A stretch of 41,706 nt of DNA from Ch67 sp964491665 (GTDB lineage: Bacteria; Pseudomonadota; Gammaproteobacteria; Pseudomonadales; Ketobacteraceae), in NCBI GenBank assembly GCA_964491665.1, contig CAZBII010000019.1:1-41706 (forward strand), given 5' to 3'. Of this stretch, positions 1-8,602 are shown one piece after another. The translations under genes were made by a program, and so were the position numbers. Within the stretch, counting starts at the first letter, position 1. Every line of letters starts with the position of its first letter. Under the pieces are notes generated by a model, which ran no database searches, was not told where the DNA came from, and saw only the letters and a list, made by a program, of their open reading frames with translations.

Positions 1-1
1 G

Positions 2-1285
2 GTGGGTGCGCCGGACATGGCGCTGCCACGGCTCAACAACTTCAGCTTCTGGATCCTGCCCTTCGCATTCCTGGTGCTGGTCTCCACTCTGTTCATGGAA
101 GGCGGTGGCCCCAACTTCGGCTGGACGTTCTACGCGCCGCTCTCCACTACCTATGCACCACCGTCGGTGACCTACTTCATCTTTGCGATACACATCATGG
201 GTGCCAGCTCCATCATGGGCGCCATCAACATCATCGCCACCATTCTCAACCTGCGCGCACCTGGCATGACGCTGATGAAAATGCCGCTGTTCGTCTGGAC
301 ATGGCTGATCACCGCCTACCTGCTGATTGCCGTGATGCCGGTACTGGCCGGCTGTGTGACCATGATGCTGATGGACATACACTTCGGCACCAGTTTCTTC
401 AACGCGGCAGGCGGTGGTGATCCGGTGCTGTTCCAGCATGTGTTCTGGTTCTTCGGCCACCCGGAAGTGTACATCATGATCCTGCCGGCGTTCGGCGTGG
501 TGTCGGCCATCATTCCCACCTTTGCACGCAAGCCGCTGTTTGGATACGCGTCGATGGTGTATGCCACTGCGTCGATTGCGTTCCTGTCGTTTGTCGTGTG
601 GGCGCATCACATGTTCACCGTGGGTCTGCCACTGGCGGGCAACCTGTTCTACATGTACATGACGATGCTGATCGCGGTACCCACCGGCGTGAAGGTGTTT
701 AACTGGGTGGCCACCATGTGGCGCGGCTCGATGACCTTTGAAGTGCCAATGCTGTTTGCGATCGCGTTCGTGATTCTGTTCACCATCGGGGGCTTTTCGG
801 GGCTGATGCTGGCGATCACACCGGTGGACCAGCAGTATCATGACACCTACTTCGTGGTCGCTCATTTCCACTACGTGCTGGTGACAGGCGCGGTGTTCTC
901 GATCATCGCGGGTGTGTATTACTGGCTGCCGAAATGGACCGGTCGCATGTACAACGTGTTTTGGGCCAAGCTGCATTTCTGGAGTTCGCTGCTGTCGGTG
1001 AACCTGCTGTTCTTCCCGATGCACTTTGTAGGTCTGGCTGGCATGCCGCGCCGCTATTCGGATTACGCGCTGCAGTTCGCCGATTTCAACTGGTGGATCA
1101 GTATCGGCGGTTTCTGGTTCGGCCTGAGCCAGCTGATCCTGCTGAAAATCCTGATCGATGTCTGCTTCCGCAAGAAAGGCGAAGCGGTAACTGATCAGGT
1201 GTGGGAAGGCGCCGATGGTCTGGAATGGACACTGCCCTCGCCGGCGCCCTATCACAGTTTTACCACACCGCCACTGGTGAAATGA
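2..1285 (+). CDS. ctaD: Cytochrome c oxidase subunit I (5'-truncated)
   Basis: Catalytic subunit of the aa3-type terminal oxidase, which reduces O2 to water and pumps protons across the inner membrane. The frame is already open at the window edge; the GTG at base 2 is an internal codon of the conserved GAPDMA segment, so roughly the first 100 residues (including the first heme a ligand) lie outside. Within the visible 427 residues the CuB ligand segment HPEVY is at 153-157, the HH pair at 202-203, the K-channel lysine at 231 (PTGVK), and the heme a3/heme a ligands HFH at 288-290. About ten membrane segments remain. ctaG follows after 10 bases, so the two are co-transcribed. Identity is certain; only the N-terminus is unknown. 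Confidence 0.97.
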   Translation: MGAPDMALPRLNNFSFWILPFAFLVLVSTLFMEGGGPNFGWTFYAPLSTTYAPPSVTYFIFAIHIMGASSIMGAINIIATILNLRAPGMTLMKMPLFVWTWLITAYLLIAVMPVLAGCVTMMLMDIHFGTSFFNAAGGGDPVLFQHVFWFFGHPEVYIMILPAFGVVSAIIPTFARKPLFGYASMVYATASIAFLSFVVWAHHMFTVGLPLAGNLFYMYMTMLIAVPTGVKVFNWVATMWRGSMTFEVPMLFAIAFVILFTIGGFSGLMLAITPVDQQYHDTYFVVAHFHYVLVTGAVFSIIAGVYYWLPKWTGRMYNVFWAKLHFWSSLLSVNLLFFPMHFVGLAGMPRRYSDYALQFADFNWWISIGGFWFGLSQLILLKILIDVCFRKKGEAVTDQVWEGADGLEWTLPSPAPYHSFTTPPLVK

Positions 1286-1295
1286 GGTTGTCGCG

Positions 1296-1874
1296 ATGAA
1301 CGATCAGCACGCCCGCACGCAGGACAGCATAAAACTGGCAAAGCGACTGACGCTGATTGCCATTGGCATGTTTGTGTTTGCGGTGGGCGTGCTGCCACCC
1401 ATGTATGACGTGATCTGCGACATCACGGGGCTGAACGGCAAGACTGCCAACGAGGCGGATTCAGCCGACAGCGCAGTGGTGCAGGACGACCGGATCATCA
1501 CAGTGCAGTTTCTGGCGGATGCTGACGCGGCCATGCCGTGGGATTTCAATCCGGTGGAGCGCAGCATCAAGGTGCATCCCGGTGAAATTCGCAAGGTGGA
1601 TTTTCGCGTACGTAACCGTGAGTCACAGTGGATTGTCGGCCAGGCGATTCCATCGGTCACACCGTCACAGGCCACACCCTATTTCAAGAAAACCGAGTGT
1701 TTCTGTTTTGCCCAGCAGGAATTACAGGGCGGCGATTCCAAGGACATGCCGCTGATTTTCTATATCGATCCTGACCTGCCAAAAAACGTAACCACGATTA
1801 CACTTTCCTACAAGCTGTTCAACATTACGGACAAGGTGCGGCAGGAAGCAACGCGGGTTGCCACTGCACCTTAA
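1296..1874 (+). CDS. ctaG: Cytochrome c oxidase assembly protein CtaG/Cox11
   Basis: Membrane-anchored copper chaperone that delivers Cu to the CuB site of subunit I. The 192-residue protein has one N-terminal membrane segment (about 16-33) followed by a periplasmic immunoglobulin-like domain. The family-defining copper motif CFCF is present with Cys135 and Cys137, and the third conserved cysteine (Cys41, in YDVICDITG) follows the membrane segment. The length is normal for bacterial Cox11. It lies between ctaD and coxC, the usual place in Pseudomonas-type clusters. The ATG is preceded by only a weak ribosome site, which fits translation coupled to ctaD 10 bases upstream. Confidence 0.96.
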   Translation: MNDQHARTQDSIKLAKRLTLIAIGMFVFAVGVLPPMYDVICDITGLNGKTANEADSADSAVVQDDRIITVQFLADADAAMPWDFNPVERSIKVHPGEIRKVDFRVRNRESQWIVGQAIPSVTPSQATPYFKKTECFCFAQQELQGGDSKDMPLIFYIDPDLPKNVTTITLSYKLFNITDKVRQEATRVATAP

Positions 1875-1912
1875 TGCAATGCCAACGATTTTATATATAA
1901 AGGAGATCGGCA

Positions 1913-2809
1913 ATGGCCCACAAACCAACGCAGTATCATGTTCCTGATCTGAGTCCGTGGCCGGTGATCACGGCGCTGGCCCTGTTCATTGTGGCGTACG
2001 GCGCCGCCAGTTTTATCCAGCAGAACTCCGGCTCCGGCCTGGTGACTAACGATGGCAGTTCCGGCAAGCTCCTGTTGCCGCTGGGATTGCTCGGTATCGT
2101 TACGATGATGTTCTTCTGGTTCCGCGACACCATCAAGGAAAGTCTGGCCCACAAGAACAGCGCGCAGATGGACGTTTCCTACCGCATGGGAATGATGTGG
2201 TTCATCTTTTCGGAAGTCATGTTCTTCGGTGCGTTTTTCGGCGCGCTGTTCTACGTGCGTCTGCTGGCGGTGCCGTGGCTGGGCGGCGCCGGCGAGGAAG
2301 CGATGACCCACGAACTGTTGTGGCCCAACTTCCAGGCCATGTGGCCATTGACGCTCACTCCGGGCGGCGCCACCACCCAGGCCATGCCAGCATGGGGACT
2401 GCCATTTCTCAACACCGTTCTGCTCGTCAGCAGCAGCGTCACCCTGACCATTGCGCATCACGCCCTGCTGGCTGGCAACCGTCTGAAGCTGCAACTGAAT
2501 CTGTTCATCACTCTGCTGCTGGGCTTTGCGTTCCTGTTCTTCCAGGTGGAAGAATACATGCATGCCTACACCGAAATGGGCCTGACGCTGCACGCCGGCA
2601 TTTATGGTTCCACTTTCTTCATGCTGACCGGTTTCCACGGCATGCACGTCACCATCGGCGCCACCATGCTGACGATCATGTTTATCCGTTCACTCAACAA
2701 GAATCATCTGACGCCCGACAACCACTTTGCGTTTGAAGCAGCCGCCTGGTACTGGCACTTCGTCGATGTGGTCTGGCTGTTCCTGTTCGTGTGCGTGTAC
2801 TGGCTGTAA
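1913..2809 (+). CDS. coxC: Cytochrome c oxidase subunit III
   Basis: Seven-helix core subunit of the aa3 oxidase, which stabilises subunit I and supports proton uptake. The 298-residue protein carries the conserved lipid-binding and carboxylate segments SEVMFFGAFFG, FQVEEYMHAY, GFHGMHVTIG and the C-terminal WYWHFVDVVW. An excellent ribosome site (AAGGAG at 1900-1905) sits 7 bases before the ATG, stronger than those of its neighbours, suggesting some independent translation. A 38-base gap separates it from ctaG and a perfect hairpin terminator follows the stop, closing the ctaD-ctaG-coxC unit. Confidence 0.97.
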   Translation: MAHKPTQYHVPDLSPWPVITALALFIVAYGAASFIQQNSGSGLVTNDGSSGKLLLPLGLLGIVTMMFFWFRDTIKESLAHKNSAQMDVSYRMGMMWFIFSEVMFFGAFFGALFYVRLLAVPWLGGAGEEAMTHELLWPNFQAMWPLTLTPGGATTQAMPAWGLPFLNTVLLVSSSVTLTIAHHALLAGNRLKLQLNLFITLLLGFAFLFFQVEEYMHAYTEMGLTLHAGIYGSTFFMLTGFHGMHVTIGATMLTIMFIRSLNKNHLTPDNHFAFEAAAWYWHFVDVVWLFLFVCVYWL

Positions 2810-2823
2810 GCCGATGGCAGAAA

Positions 2824-2859
2824 CTGAAAAGGCGGCGTTGGGATGCGCCGCCTTTTCAG
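2824..2859. terminator. Bidirectional terminator between coxC and the twin-membrane gene
   Basis: A perfect 14-bp stem (CTGAAAAGGCGGCG and its complement) encloses an 8-base loop at 2838-2845. The A4/T4 tracts are inside the stem, so it can end coxC transcripts on the plus strand and those of the convergent small gene on the minus strand. Confidence 0.85.
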
Positions 2860-2886
2860 CCGCAACAATCGCCTAGTCCAGCAGGT

Positions 2887-3102
2887 TTATTGCGGCTGCA
2901 GGCCATGCGGTTCGATCCAGCCCATCGACATGACCAGCCCCAGCAGAATCAGCAGCAGCACGGAAAAACCGACCCGAACCGCAAGAAAACGCACCGTACG
3001 CTGCTTGTCGTTGTCCCGGTTGCGCACTAGCGTGCGCAGCGCGCTGAAAAGGCTGACCGCAATAATCACCAGCACCGCAATAATCAGAATTTTGAAAAGC
3101 AT
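2887..3102 (-). CDS. Small twin-transmembrane protein (DUF2909-like)
   Basis: Predicted 71-residue inner-membrane protein with two hydrophobic helices (about residues 2-20 and 43-62) separated by a short basic loop containing LVRNRDNDKQRT. Such small twin-membrane proteins (DUF2909) are found within or beside cox clusters of gammaproteobacteria, often on the opposite strand just before SURF1, exactly as here; their role is unknown. I chose the ATG at 3102 because AGGAG lies 7 bases upstream; a longer frame to 3168 adds 22 residues with no ribosome site and would overlap the SURF1 start. Its promoter must lie in the 47 bases shared with the divergent SURF1 gene. Confidence 0.85.
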   Translation of the reverse strand: MLFKILIIAVLVIIAVSLFSALRTLVRNRDNDKQRTVRFLAVRVGFSVLLLILLGLVMSMGWIEPHGLQPQ

Positions 3103-3149
3103 GGAAAGCTCCTGAAGATAGGCAACGCAGTATATCAGGCAGACATACA

Positions 3150-3920
3150 ATGATCCGCACGGCAACAACTCTTTCTACCGGAAACGGTCTGCGACTGGGA
3201 CGCTTCCTGTTTGCTCCACGCTGGATTCCCACCATTGCCACTGCACTGATGCTGATCCTGCTGTTCCGGCTGGGCATGTGGCAACTGGATCGCGCGCATT
3301 TCAAGGAAGCGCTGCAGGAACGGTTGGCGACACGCAGCCAGATTGCCACCACCGACCTCGATTCACTCCTGCAGCTGGGCGGCGACATTGCGGATTATTC
3401 GGTTCGCATTCAAGGCCATTACCTGAATGAATTCAATCTGCTGCTGGATAATCGTGTGCACGCAGAAACGCCCGGCTACGAAGTGCTGACCGCATTTCTG
3501 GCGCAGGGCCGCGTTGTGCTGGTCAATCGAGGCTGGATCGCCCAGGGCGCCAGCCGCGCGAGTTTTCCACTGATTCCTGCCGACACTGGCGAGCTGACCC
3601 TGGAAGGTTTTGCGCACGTCCCCAATCCGAAAAATTTCGTGCTGAAGGAAGATGATTACCAGCAGGTGCAATGGCCTTTTCTGATCCAGAAAATAGACCT
3701 TGAAAAAACTGCTGCGCTGTTTGATTATCCGGTAGCGCCTTTTGTTTTACGCCTGAATCCCGACGAAAAATCGGGATTTGTGCGAGAGTGGCAGAGCAAC
3801 TTCATGGGACCGGAAAAACATTACGGTTACGCCGTGCAATGGTTTTCACTGTTCGCTGCACTGAGCGTGATTTATCTGGTCGTGAATACGCACAGGATTC
3901 CGCAATCACAACAACTATAA
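3150..3920 (+). CDS. SURF1 family cytochrome oxidase biogenesis protein
   Basis: Assembly factor of the inner membrane that helps insert heme a into subunit I. The 256-residue protein shows the standard two-helix layout: an N-terminal membrane segment (about 26-42) followed by the signature GMWQLDRAHFK, a periplasmic domain with the conserved VLVNRGWI, and a C-terminal helix beginning YAVQWFSLFAALSVIYLVV. Length and motifs match bacterial SURF1 (Shy1). It opens a run of tightly spaced genes (SURF1, SCO-like, ctaA, cyoE) that all act on oxidase assembly. The ATG is preceded by no strong ribosome site, so the exact start is slightly uncertain. Confidence 0.93.
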   Translation: MIRTATTLSTGNGLRLGRFLFAPRWIPTIATALMLILLFRLGMWQLDRAHFKEALQERLATRSQIATTDLDSLLQLGGDIADYSVRIQGHYLNEFNLLLDNRVHAETPGYEVLTAFLAQGRVVLVNRGWIAQGASRASFPLIPADTGELTLEGFAHVPNPKNFVLKEDDYQQVQWPFLIQKIDLEKTAALFDYPVAPFVLRLNPDEKSGFVREWQSNFMGPEKHYGYAVQWFSLFAALSVIYLVVNTHRIPQSQQL

Positions 3921-3930
3921 AGCAGTCGCC

Positions 3931-4587
3931 ATGGACACACCGTATTCAGGTTCGCCCGTTTCACCCGCCACCGCGCGCGCCAATCGCAAGGCGCTGCTGC
4001 TGACACTCACCATCTTCGTACTGCCAGTCATCGTGGCCTATGTGCTGCTGAAAACCGGCTGGTATACCGCAGCCGGAACATCCAATCGCGGCCTGCTGAT
4101 CAACCCGCCCCTGTCTTTTGATGCACTGCCGCTTTTTTCCGGCACTGGCACGCCCATTCCTGCGGAGCAGTTGCGCAGCAAATGGTGGATCGTATTTGTG
4201 GTTCCCGCGCAGTGCGAAGCGGCCTGCAGAAACAGTCTTTACCAGATGCGGCAGACCCACCAGGCGCTCGGCCCTGACTTTGAGCGCGTGGGCGAACTGA
4301 TCATCACCACGCAGACACATGACACGGAAACCGCACACTGGTTGCAGCAGGAATTTCCCGCAGCGCTGCAAGCCCAAGCCAGCGCCGATGCCTTCGATGC
4401 CCTGCTGTCGTCGGCATTTCCCGCGTCAGTCAGCGCCAGCAACAGCGGACACCTGTATCTGGTGGACACGATGGGCGCACTGTTCATGCACTACCCCGGC
4501 TACGCCGATGAGCAGGAATCCATTCTGAAGGGGCGCGATCTGCTGAAGGATCTGCAGCGCGTGTTGAAAGTTTCCAAGATCGGGTAA
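3931..4587 (+). CDS. Membrane-anchored SCO-like thioredoxin-fold protein
   Basis: A 218-residue protein with one N-terminal membrane helix (about 22-40) and a periplasmic domain. Genes at this position in Pseudomonas cox clusters are usually left hypothetical. The domain carries a CxxxC pair, Cys95 and Cys99 (PAQCEAACR), directly after a hydrophobic strand WWIVFVV, and a histidine, His174, immediately before the strand LYLVD. That spacing and context resemble the copper-binding CxxxC and distal His of SCO1/SenC, although overall similarity looks low. It lies 10 bases after SURF1 and 6 bases before ctaA. I infer a role in delivering copper or reducing cysteines of the CuA site; no senC gene is visible next to cyoE. 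Confidence 0.8.
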   Translation: MDTPYSGSPVSPATARANRKALLLTLTIFVLPVIVAYVLLKTGWYTAAGTSNRGLLINPPLSFDALPLFSGTGTPIPAEQLRSKWWIVFVVPAQCEAACRNSLYQMRQTHQALGPDFERVGELIITTQTHDTETAHWLQQEFPAALQAQASADAFDALLSSAFPASVSASNSGHLYLVDTMGALFMHYPGYADEQESILKGRDLLKDLQRVLKVSKIG

Positions 4588-4593
4588 CGCAGG

Positions 4594-5601
4594 ATGTGGA
4601 TCAAGCGGCTCACTCTTTTCGCAGTATTGCTGGCCTGTGGTGTGATTGCACTGGGCGCTTTCACCCGCCTGCAGGATGCAGGGCTGGGCTGTCCTGACTG
4701 GCCCGGCTGTTATGGCCATATCGTGGTGCCGCAATCGCACGAAGCCATCCAGCGCGCCAACAGCAATTTTCCCGAGCGCCCGGTGGAACCGCACAAGGCC
4801 TGGGCCGAAATGATTCACCGCTATTTTGCCAGCACGCTGGGGCTGGTGATCGTGACGATTCTGGTTCTGAGCATCCGCGCCCGCCGCACCAATCCCGCCA
4901 CGCCGCTGAAACTGCCGCTGCTGCTGACTGCACTGGTGATATTCCAGGGCTTGCTGGGCATGTGGACAGTCACACTGGGATTGTTCCCCACCGTTGTCAT
5001 GGCGCATCTGCTGGGCGGATTCACCACCCTCAGCCTGCTGTTCCTGCTGGCGCTGCGCGTGCATTTTCCATCGTCGAACACGGGATCTGTTTCGCCGCTG
5101 ATGAAATGGGCGCTGGGTGGAATTGTTATCCTCGCCCTGCAGATTGCACTGGGTGGCTGGACGGCGGCCAACTACGCGGCGCGCGTGTGCAATGAACTGC
5201 CGATCTGCCAGCAGGGCTGGTCGCAGCATATCAATGTGCAGGATGCCTTCCAGTTCTGGGGACACGGGGTTGATGACTACGAATACGCCACCCATCTGGA
5301 CGCGTCGGCGAAGATCACCATTCATGCCACCCATCGCATTGGCGCCATCGTAACCACGCTGTATCTGGTGAGCCTGTTTGCATGGCTATGGCTGCGGCCG
5401 GATGTGAGCGTTACCAGCAAGCGCATCGCGGTCGCCGCCACCCTGGTTTTGCTGGGCCAGATCAGCCTCGGCGTCAGCAATGTCGTGTTTGATCTGCCCT
5501 TACTGGTGGCGGTGGCGCATAACGGCGTCGCCGCCATTCTGATGCTGTTTCTGATTCTGCTGACATTCAGCCTTCACCATGCCGGGAGCCAACGCTCATG
5601 A
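4594..5601 (+). CDS. ctaA: Heme A synthase (COX15/CtaA)
   Basis: Inner-membrane monooxygenase that oxidises the C8 methyl of heme O to a formyl group, giving heme A. The 335-residue, eight-helix protein has the first-half signature TRLQDAGLGCPDWPGCYG, the heme-ligand histidines in MIHRYFAS and ATHRIGAI, and a further AHNG histidine near the C-terminus. The two halves are an internal duplication, normal for the family. It begins 6 bases after the SCO-like gene and its stop codon overlaps the start of cyoE by four bases (ATGA), so the two heme-modifying enzymes are translationally coupled. Confidence 0.95.
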   Translation: MWIKRLTLFAVLLACGVIALGAFTRLQDAGLGCPDWPGCYGHIVVPQSHEAIQRANSNFPERPVEPHKAWAEMIHRYFASTLGLVIVTILVLSIRARRTNPATPLKLPLLLTALVIFQGLLGMWTVTLGLFPTVVMAHLLGGFTTLSLLFLLALRVHFPSSNTGSVSPLMKWALGGIVILALQIALGGWTAANYAARVCNELPICQQGWSQHINVQDAFQFWGHGVDDYEYATHLDASAKITIHATHRIGAIVTTLYLVSLFAWLWLRPDVSVTSKRIAVAATLVLLGQISLGVSNVVFDLPLLVAVAHNGVAAILMLFLILLTFSLHHAGSQRS

Positions 5602-6512
5602 CTACAGTTGCCACCCACCATTCGCACAGCACACTGCAGACACCACACTGGCGCGACTACTACGAACTGACCAAACCCCGCGTGGTGATGCTGCTGATGC
5701 TGACCGCCATCGTCGGCATGTTCATGGCGACGCCGGGAATGGTGCCGCTGCCGGTACTGCTGCTGGGATCGCTTGGCATGGCATTCGCCATGGGTGCCGC
5801 GGCGGCGGTGAACCAGGTGGTGGACCAGCGCATCGATGCGATCATGGCCCGCACCAGCAACCGTCCCATCGTGCAGGGCAAGATCAGCGCGCGACGGGCG
5901 CTGCTGTTTGCCGGCGTGCTGTCTGCACTGTCGATGTTCATTCTCGCTGTCTTCATCAATCCGCTCACCGCCTTTCTCACCTTGTTCGGCATCGTGGGCT
6001 ATGCCTTTATCTACACGCTGTTCCTGAAGCGGGCGACACCGCAGAACATCGTGATCGGAGGTCTGGCCGGCGCCATCCCGCCACTGCTGGGCTGGACCGC
6101 CGTGACCAACCAGATCGATCCCCACGCGCTGCTGCTGGTGCTGATCGTGTTCATCTGGACGCCACCGCATTTCTGGGCACTGGCCATTCATCGCCGCGAC
6201 GACTATGCCCGCGCCGGCATTCCCATGCTGCCGGTGACTCACGGCATCGCCTTCACCAAATCCGCCGTGCTGCACTACACGCTGCTGCTGGCCCTGTGCA
6301 CGCTGCTGCCCTATCTCACCGGCATGAGCGGGCTGATCTATCTGGCGGCAGCCGTTGTGCTTAATGTCATATTCGTTTGGTATTCTTTCCGCCTGCGCTT
6401 CGGCAATTCTCCCGGCATTGCCATGAAAACCTTCGGATATTCGATTATTTACCTGATGGGACTGTTCATCGCGCTGCTGGTGGACCACTACTTCAAGGTG
6501 CGGCTGGTTTAA
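5598..6512 (+). CDS. cyoE: Protoheme IX farnesyltransferase (heme O synthase)
   Basis: UbiA-superfamily prenyltransferase that transfers the farnesyl group from farnesyl diphosphate to the vinyl group of heme b, forming heme O for CtaA. The 304-residue protein has the first Asp-rich motif NQVVDQRID (Asn72, Asp76, Asp80) and the second polar motif HRRDDYARAGIPML (about 198-211), plus the family segment LTKPRVV. Eight or nine membrane helices are evident. It also goes by ctaB in clusters of this type. It is the last gene of the oxidase assembly run; in Pseudomonas a senC gene usually comes next, whereas here an unrelated outer-membrane gene follows. Confidence 0.96.
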   Translation: MTTVATHHSHSTLQTPHWRDYYELTKPRVVMLLMLTAIVGMFMATPGMVPLPVLLLGSLGMAFAMGAAAAVNQVVDQRIDAIMARTSNRPIVQGKISARRALLFAGVLSALSMFILAVFINPLTAFLTLFGIVGYAFIYTLFLKRATPQNIVIGGLAGAIPPLLGWTAVTNQIDPHALLLVLIVFIWTPPHFWALAIHRRDDYARAGIPMLPVTHGIAFTKSAVLHYTLLLALCTLLPYLTGMSGLIYLAAAVVLNVIFVWYSFRLRFGNSPGIAMKTFGYSIIYLMGLFIALLVDHYFKVRLV

Positions 6513-6530
6513 GCCCTCCCCCAAAACCGT

Positions 6531-6536
6531 TAGAAT
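6531..6536 (+). promoter_or_regulatory. Possible -10 element for the barrel gene
   Basis: TAGAAT followed by GC lies about 100 bases before the ATG of the outer-membrane gene, just after the cyoE stop. No convincing -35 hexamer is present at the proper distance, so this is only a weak candidate. Confidence 0.3.
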
Positions 6537-6636
6537 GCGCGGGAACTCAACGACCGGTCGCCAGCCCGGACCGCGGGCAACCGGTCAGCAGAATACTCAC
6601 CATTCCACAGACTCACCGCTTCATTGGGGGACATCC

Positions 6637-7965
6637 ATGCGTCGCACATTCACACCAGGAAATCTGGCCCTGTCCGTGGCCGCCGCCATCGCGGCGCTGG
6701 CAGCAGCACCGGCATCGGCCGGCAATCTCAACACCGCGCAGCTGCAGGACGATCTGATCACCACCTGCTACGACTCTGGAACCGGTTACGGCGGCTACGG
6801 CAACCTGGGACTTCTGTACGGTGGCCTGAATGTCAGCGCCGCCACGTTCGATCCGCAAAGCACCCTCTGCAGCACCTTCAACAACGAATACGTCAACCTC
6901 CTGGAAGACTACGGCAACGACCCCGAAGCACTGGCAGCGGCCATCTCCGGTCTGGCTGCCGACATCACCCCGGACGAACTGCCTGCTCTCTACACTTCGC
7001 TGGTACAGCTGAGCACCGACCAGATCCGCAACGTCAGCCACCACCTGCGCAACCAGCGCAGCCGCCAGCAGAGCAGCGACGACACCACCGCCAGCCTTGA
7101 GAATTACACCGGCGGCAACGCGGGCGACACCGTGTCATTCGGCCGCCTGAGCCTGTTCGCCGACGCCTCGCAGGTGGAAGGCGACCAGATCAACACCGAT
7201 TACGAAGTCGGCTATGACCTGGAAACCGATCACTACACCCTGGGCCTGGACTACCGGATCACCGACAACCTGGTGGCAGGCTTCGCCTACGGCAACAGCG
7301 ACACCACGCTGGAATACCTGGGCGCCCAGAACCAGACCGACAACACCACTGACCATTACATCCTGTACGGCAGCTGGTACCGCGATAACTTCTCCGTGGA
7401 TGCCGTACTGGGCATGGCCAGCGGCGAATTCGACACCCGTCGCCAGATCCTCGGCAGCACCGCCACCGGCAACACCGACAGCGAACTGACCTACTTCAAT
7501 CTGGCCGGCTCCTACGATTTCGTGGCCGGCGGACTCAGCTACGGCCCCCACGCCAGTATCGACCTGCTGGAAGGCGAGATCGACGCCTTCGAGGAAAGCA
7601 ACGGCGGTGGCTGGGAAGCGGCCTTTGCCAGCCAGGACGTGAAGTCGCAGATCTTCGCCATGGGCGGCCATCTGGCCTATGCCGCCAGCTTCGGCTGGGG
7701 TGTGCTGGTACCGCATGCCCGCGCCGAGTGGCGCAACGAACTGGAAGACGAGCGTGACCTGATCGTGGGCCGCTTCGTGCAGGACCCCACCAGCAGCTTC
7801 ACCATCACCGCCGATGATCCGGACACTGACTGGTACCAGCTGAGCGCCGGCGTCTCGGCCCAGTTCGCCCACGGCATTGCCGCCTTCCTCGACTATGAAG
7901 AAGTAATCGAGTACGACAACACCGACCTGAGCATCGTCACCCTGGGCGCACGCTGGGAAATGTAA
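6637..7965 (+). CDS. Autotransporter-type outer-membrane beta-barrel protein
   Basis: A 442-residue exported protein. A signal peptide (MRRTFTPGN, hydrophobic core to about 27, cleavage after APASA) is followed by a roughly 135-residue mature region with two cysteines (Cys44, Cys78) and a helical, Arg/Gln-rich stretch (about 125-145). The last 280 residues alternate aromatic and polar residues as in the autotransporter beta-domain (PF03797), with strands such as YTLGLDYRITDNLVAGFAYG. There is no beta-helical passenger, so the N-terminal part is unusually short. The barrel ends in ARWEM rather than the usual terminal Phe/Trp. I chose the ATG at 6637 because of its GGGGGA ribosome site and signal peptide; an upstream ATG at 6535 lacks both. 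Confidence 0.85.
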   Translation: MRRTFTPGNLALSVAAAIAALAAAPASAGNLNTAQLQDDLITTCYDSGTGYGGYGNLGLLYGGLNVSAATFDPQSTLCSTFNNEYVNLLEDYGNDPEALAAAISGLAADITPDELPALYTSLVQLSTDQIRNVSHHLRNQRSRQQSSDDTTASLENYTGGNAGDTVSFGRLSLFADASQVEGDQINTDYEVGYDLETDHYTLGLDYRITDNLVAGFAYGNSDTTLEYLGAQNQTDNTTDHYILYGSWYRDNFSVDAVLGMASGEFDTRRQILGSTATGNTDSELTYFNLAGSYDFVAGGLSYGPHASIDLLEGEIDAFEESNGGGWEAAFASQDVKSQIFAMGGHLAYAASFGWGVLVPHARAEWRNELEDERDLIVGRFVQDPTSSFTITADDPDTDWYQLSAGVSAQFAHGIAAFLDYEEVIEYDNTDLSIVTLGARWEM

Positions 7966-7984
7966 TCGACTTCCCGTGTAACCG

Positions 7985-8020
7985 AAAAGCCGCAGCGCCT
8001 TCAGCCCTGCGGCTTTTTTT
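7985..8020 (+). terminator. Rho-independent terminator of the barrel gene
   Basis: An 11-bp stem (AAAAGCCGCAG pairing with CTGCGGCTTTT), an 11-base loop and a seven-T run at 8014-8020, starting 20 bases after the stop codon. Confidence 0.9.
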
Positions 8021-8203
8021 ATAGTTCCAACCCTTCATTGCAGCGCATTTTTACTGCCAAATTCGACTAACCGGGCAAGCATCTGAATTGCCAGCCAATT
8101 CCCCCAAACAGACTGCCCGCCCGCTACCCGGAACCTTGCACGAATCCCGAAAGCCATCTAATCCCAATAAGGCTCCCTTGTTTTTTTATCTGGAAACACT
8201 TTC

Positions 8204-8524
8204 ATGTTACGCGCGGATGACGAACCGCTTCGCGAGTTCCAGTACTTCAGCGAAGACGGGGTTTTTATCGGGAAAAGTGAGGGCCTGCAGCCGGATGAAC
8301 AGCTGTTCCGGCAGGCCCATTACGTATTCGACAGCAGCAATGACGTGGTGAAGAACCTCGATCTGCTGGCGATCATGCGACGACGGCTGCTCAATCTGCG
8401 GCGGGAACTGGTGAACGTGCCGGTGCAGCAGATGGAGCGGATCATGGAGATCAACCGCCAGATCCAGGTGCTGGAGCACAACATCAGCGAGATCCAGAAC
8501 CAGGGCTGGAAGCGGGCCAGCTGA
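8204..8524 (+). CDS. Small hypothetical coiled-coil protein
   Basis: I do not recognise this 106-residue protein. The first 45 residues are acidic and without hydrophobic segments; residues about 48-100 (NLDLLAIMRRRLLNLRREL onward) form one long amphipathic helix with heptad-like leucines and isoleucines, suggesting a coiled coil or helical hairpin. No signal peptide is present, so it is probably cytoplasmic. Only a weak ribosome site (GGAAA) precedes the ATG. It stands alone, behind the barrel terminator and convergent with the acyl-CoA dehydrogenase operon. Codon use resembles the neighbours, which favours a real gene. Confidence 0.6.
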   Translation: MLRADDEPLREFQYFSEDGVFIGKSEGLQPDEQLFRQAHYVFDSSNDVVKNLDLLAIMRRRLLNLRRELVNVPVQQMERIMEINRQIQVLEHNISEIQNQGWKRAS

Positions 8525-8536
8525 GCCGATTGATCT

Positions 8537-8588
8537 GACAAAGTGAACCGACAAACAGACCCGACAACTTGACCCGACCAAAACCCTG
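8537..8588 (+). repeat. Four degenerate 13-bp tandem units
   Basis: The trinucleotide GAC recurs at 8537, 8550, 8563 and 8576, exactly 13 bases apart, each followed by A/C-rich sequence (GACAAAGTGAACC, GACAAACAGACCC, GACAACTTGACCC, then a diverged unit). Just downstream CTGGCAAAA occurs twice, 12 bases apart. The stretch lies between the coiled-coil gene and the opposing terminator. Confidence 0.6.
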
Positions 8589-8602
8589 GCAAAAGCGCTG
8601 GC

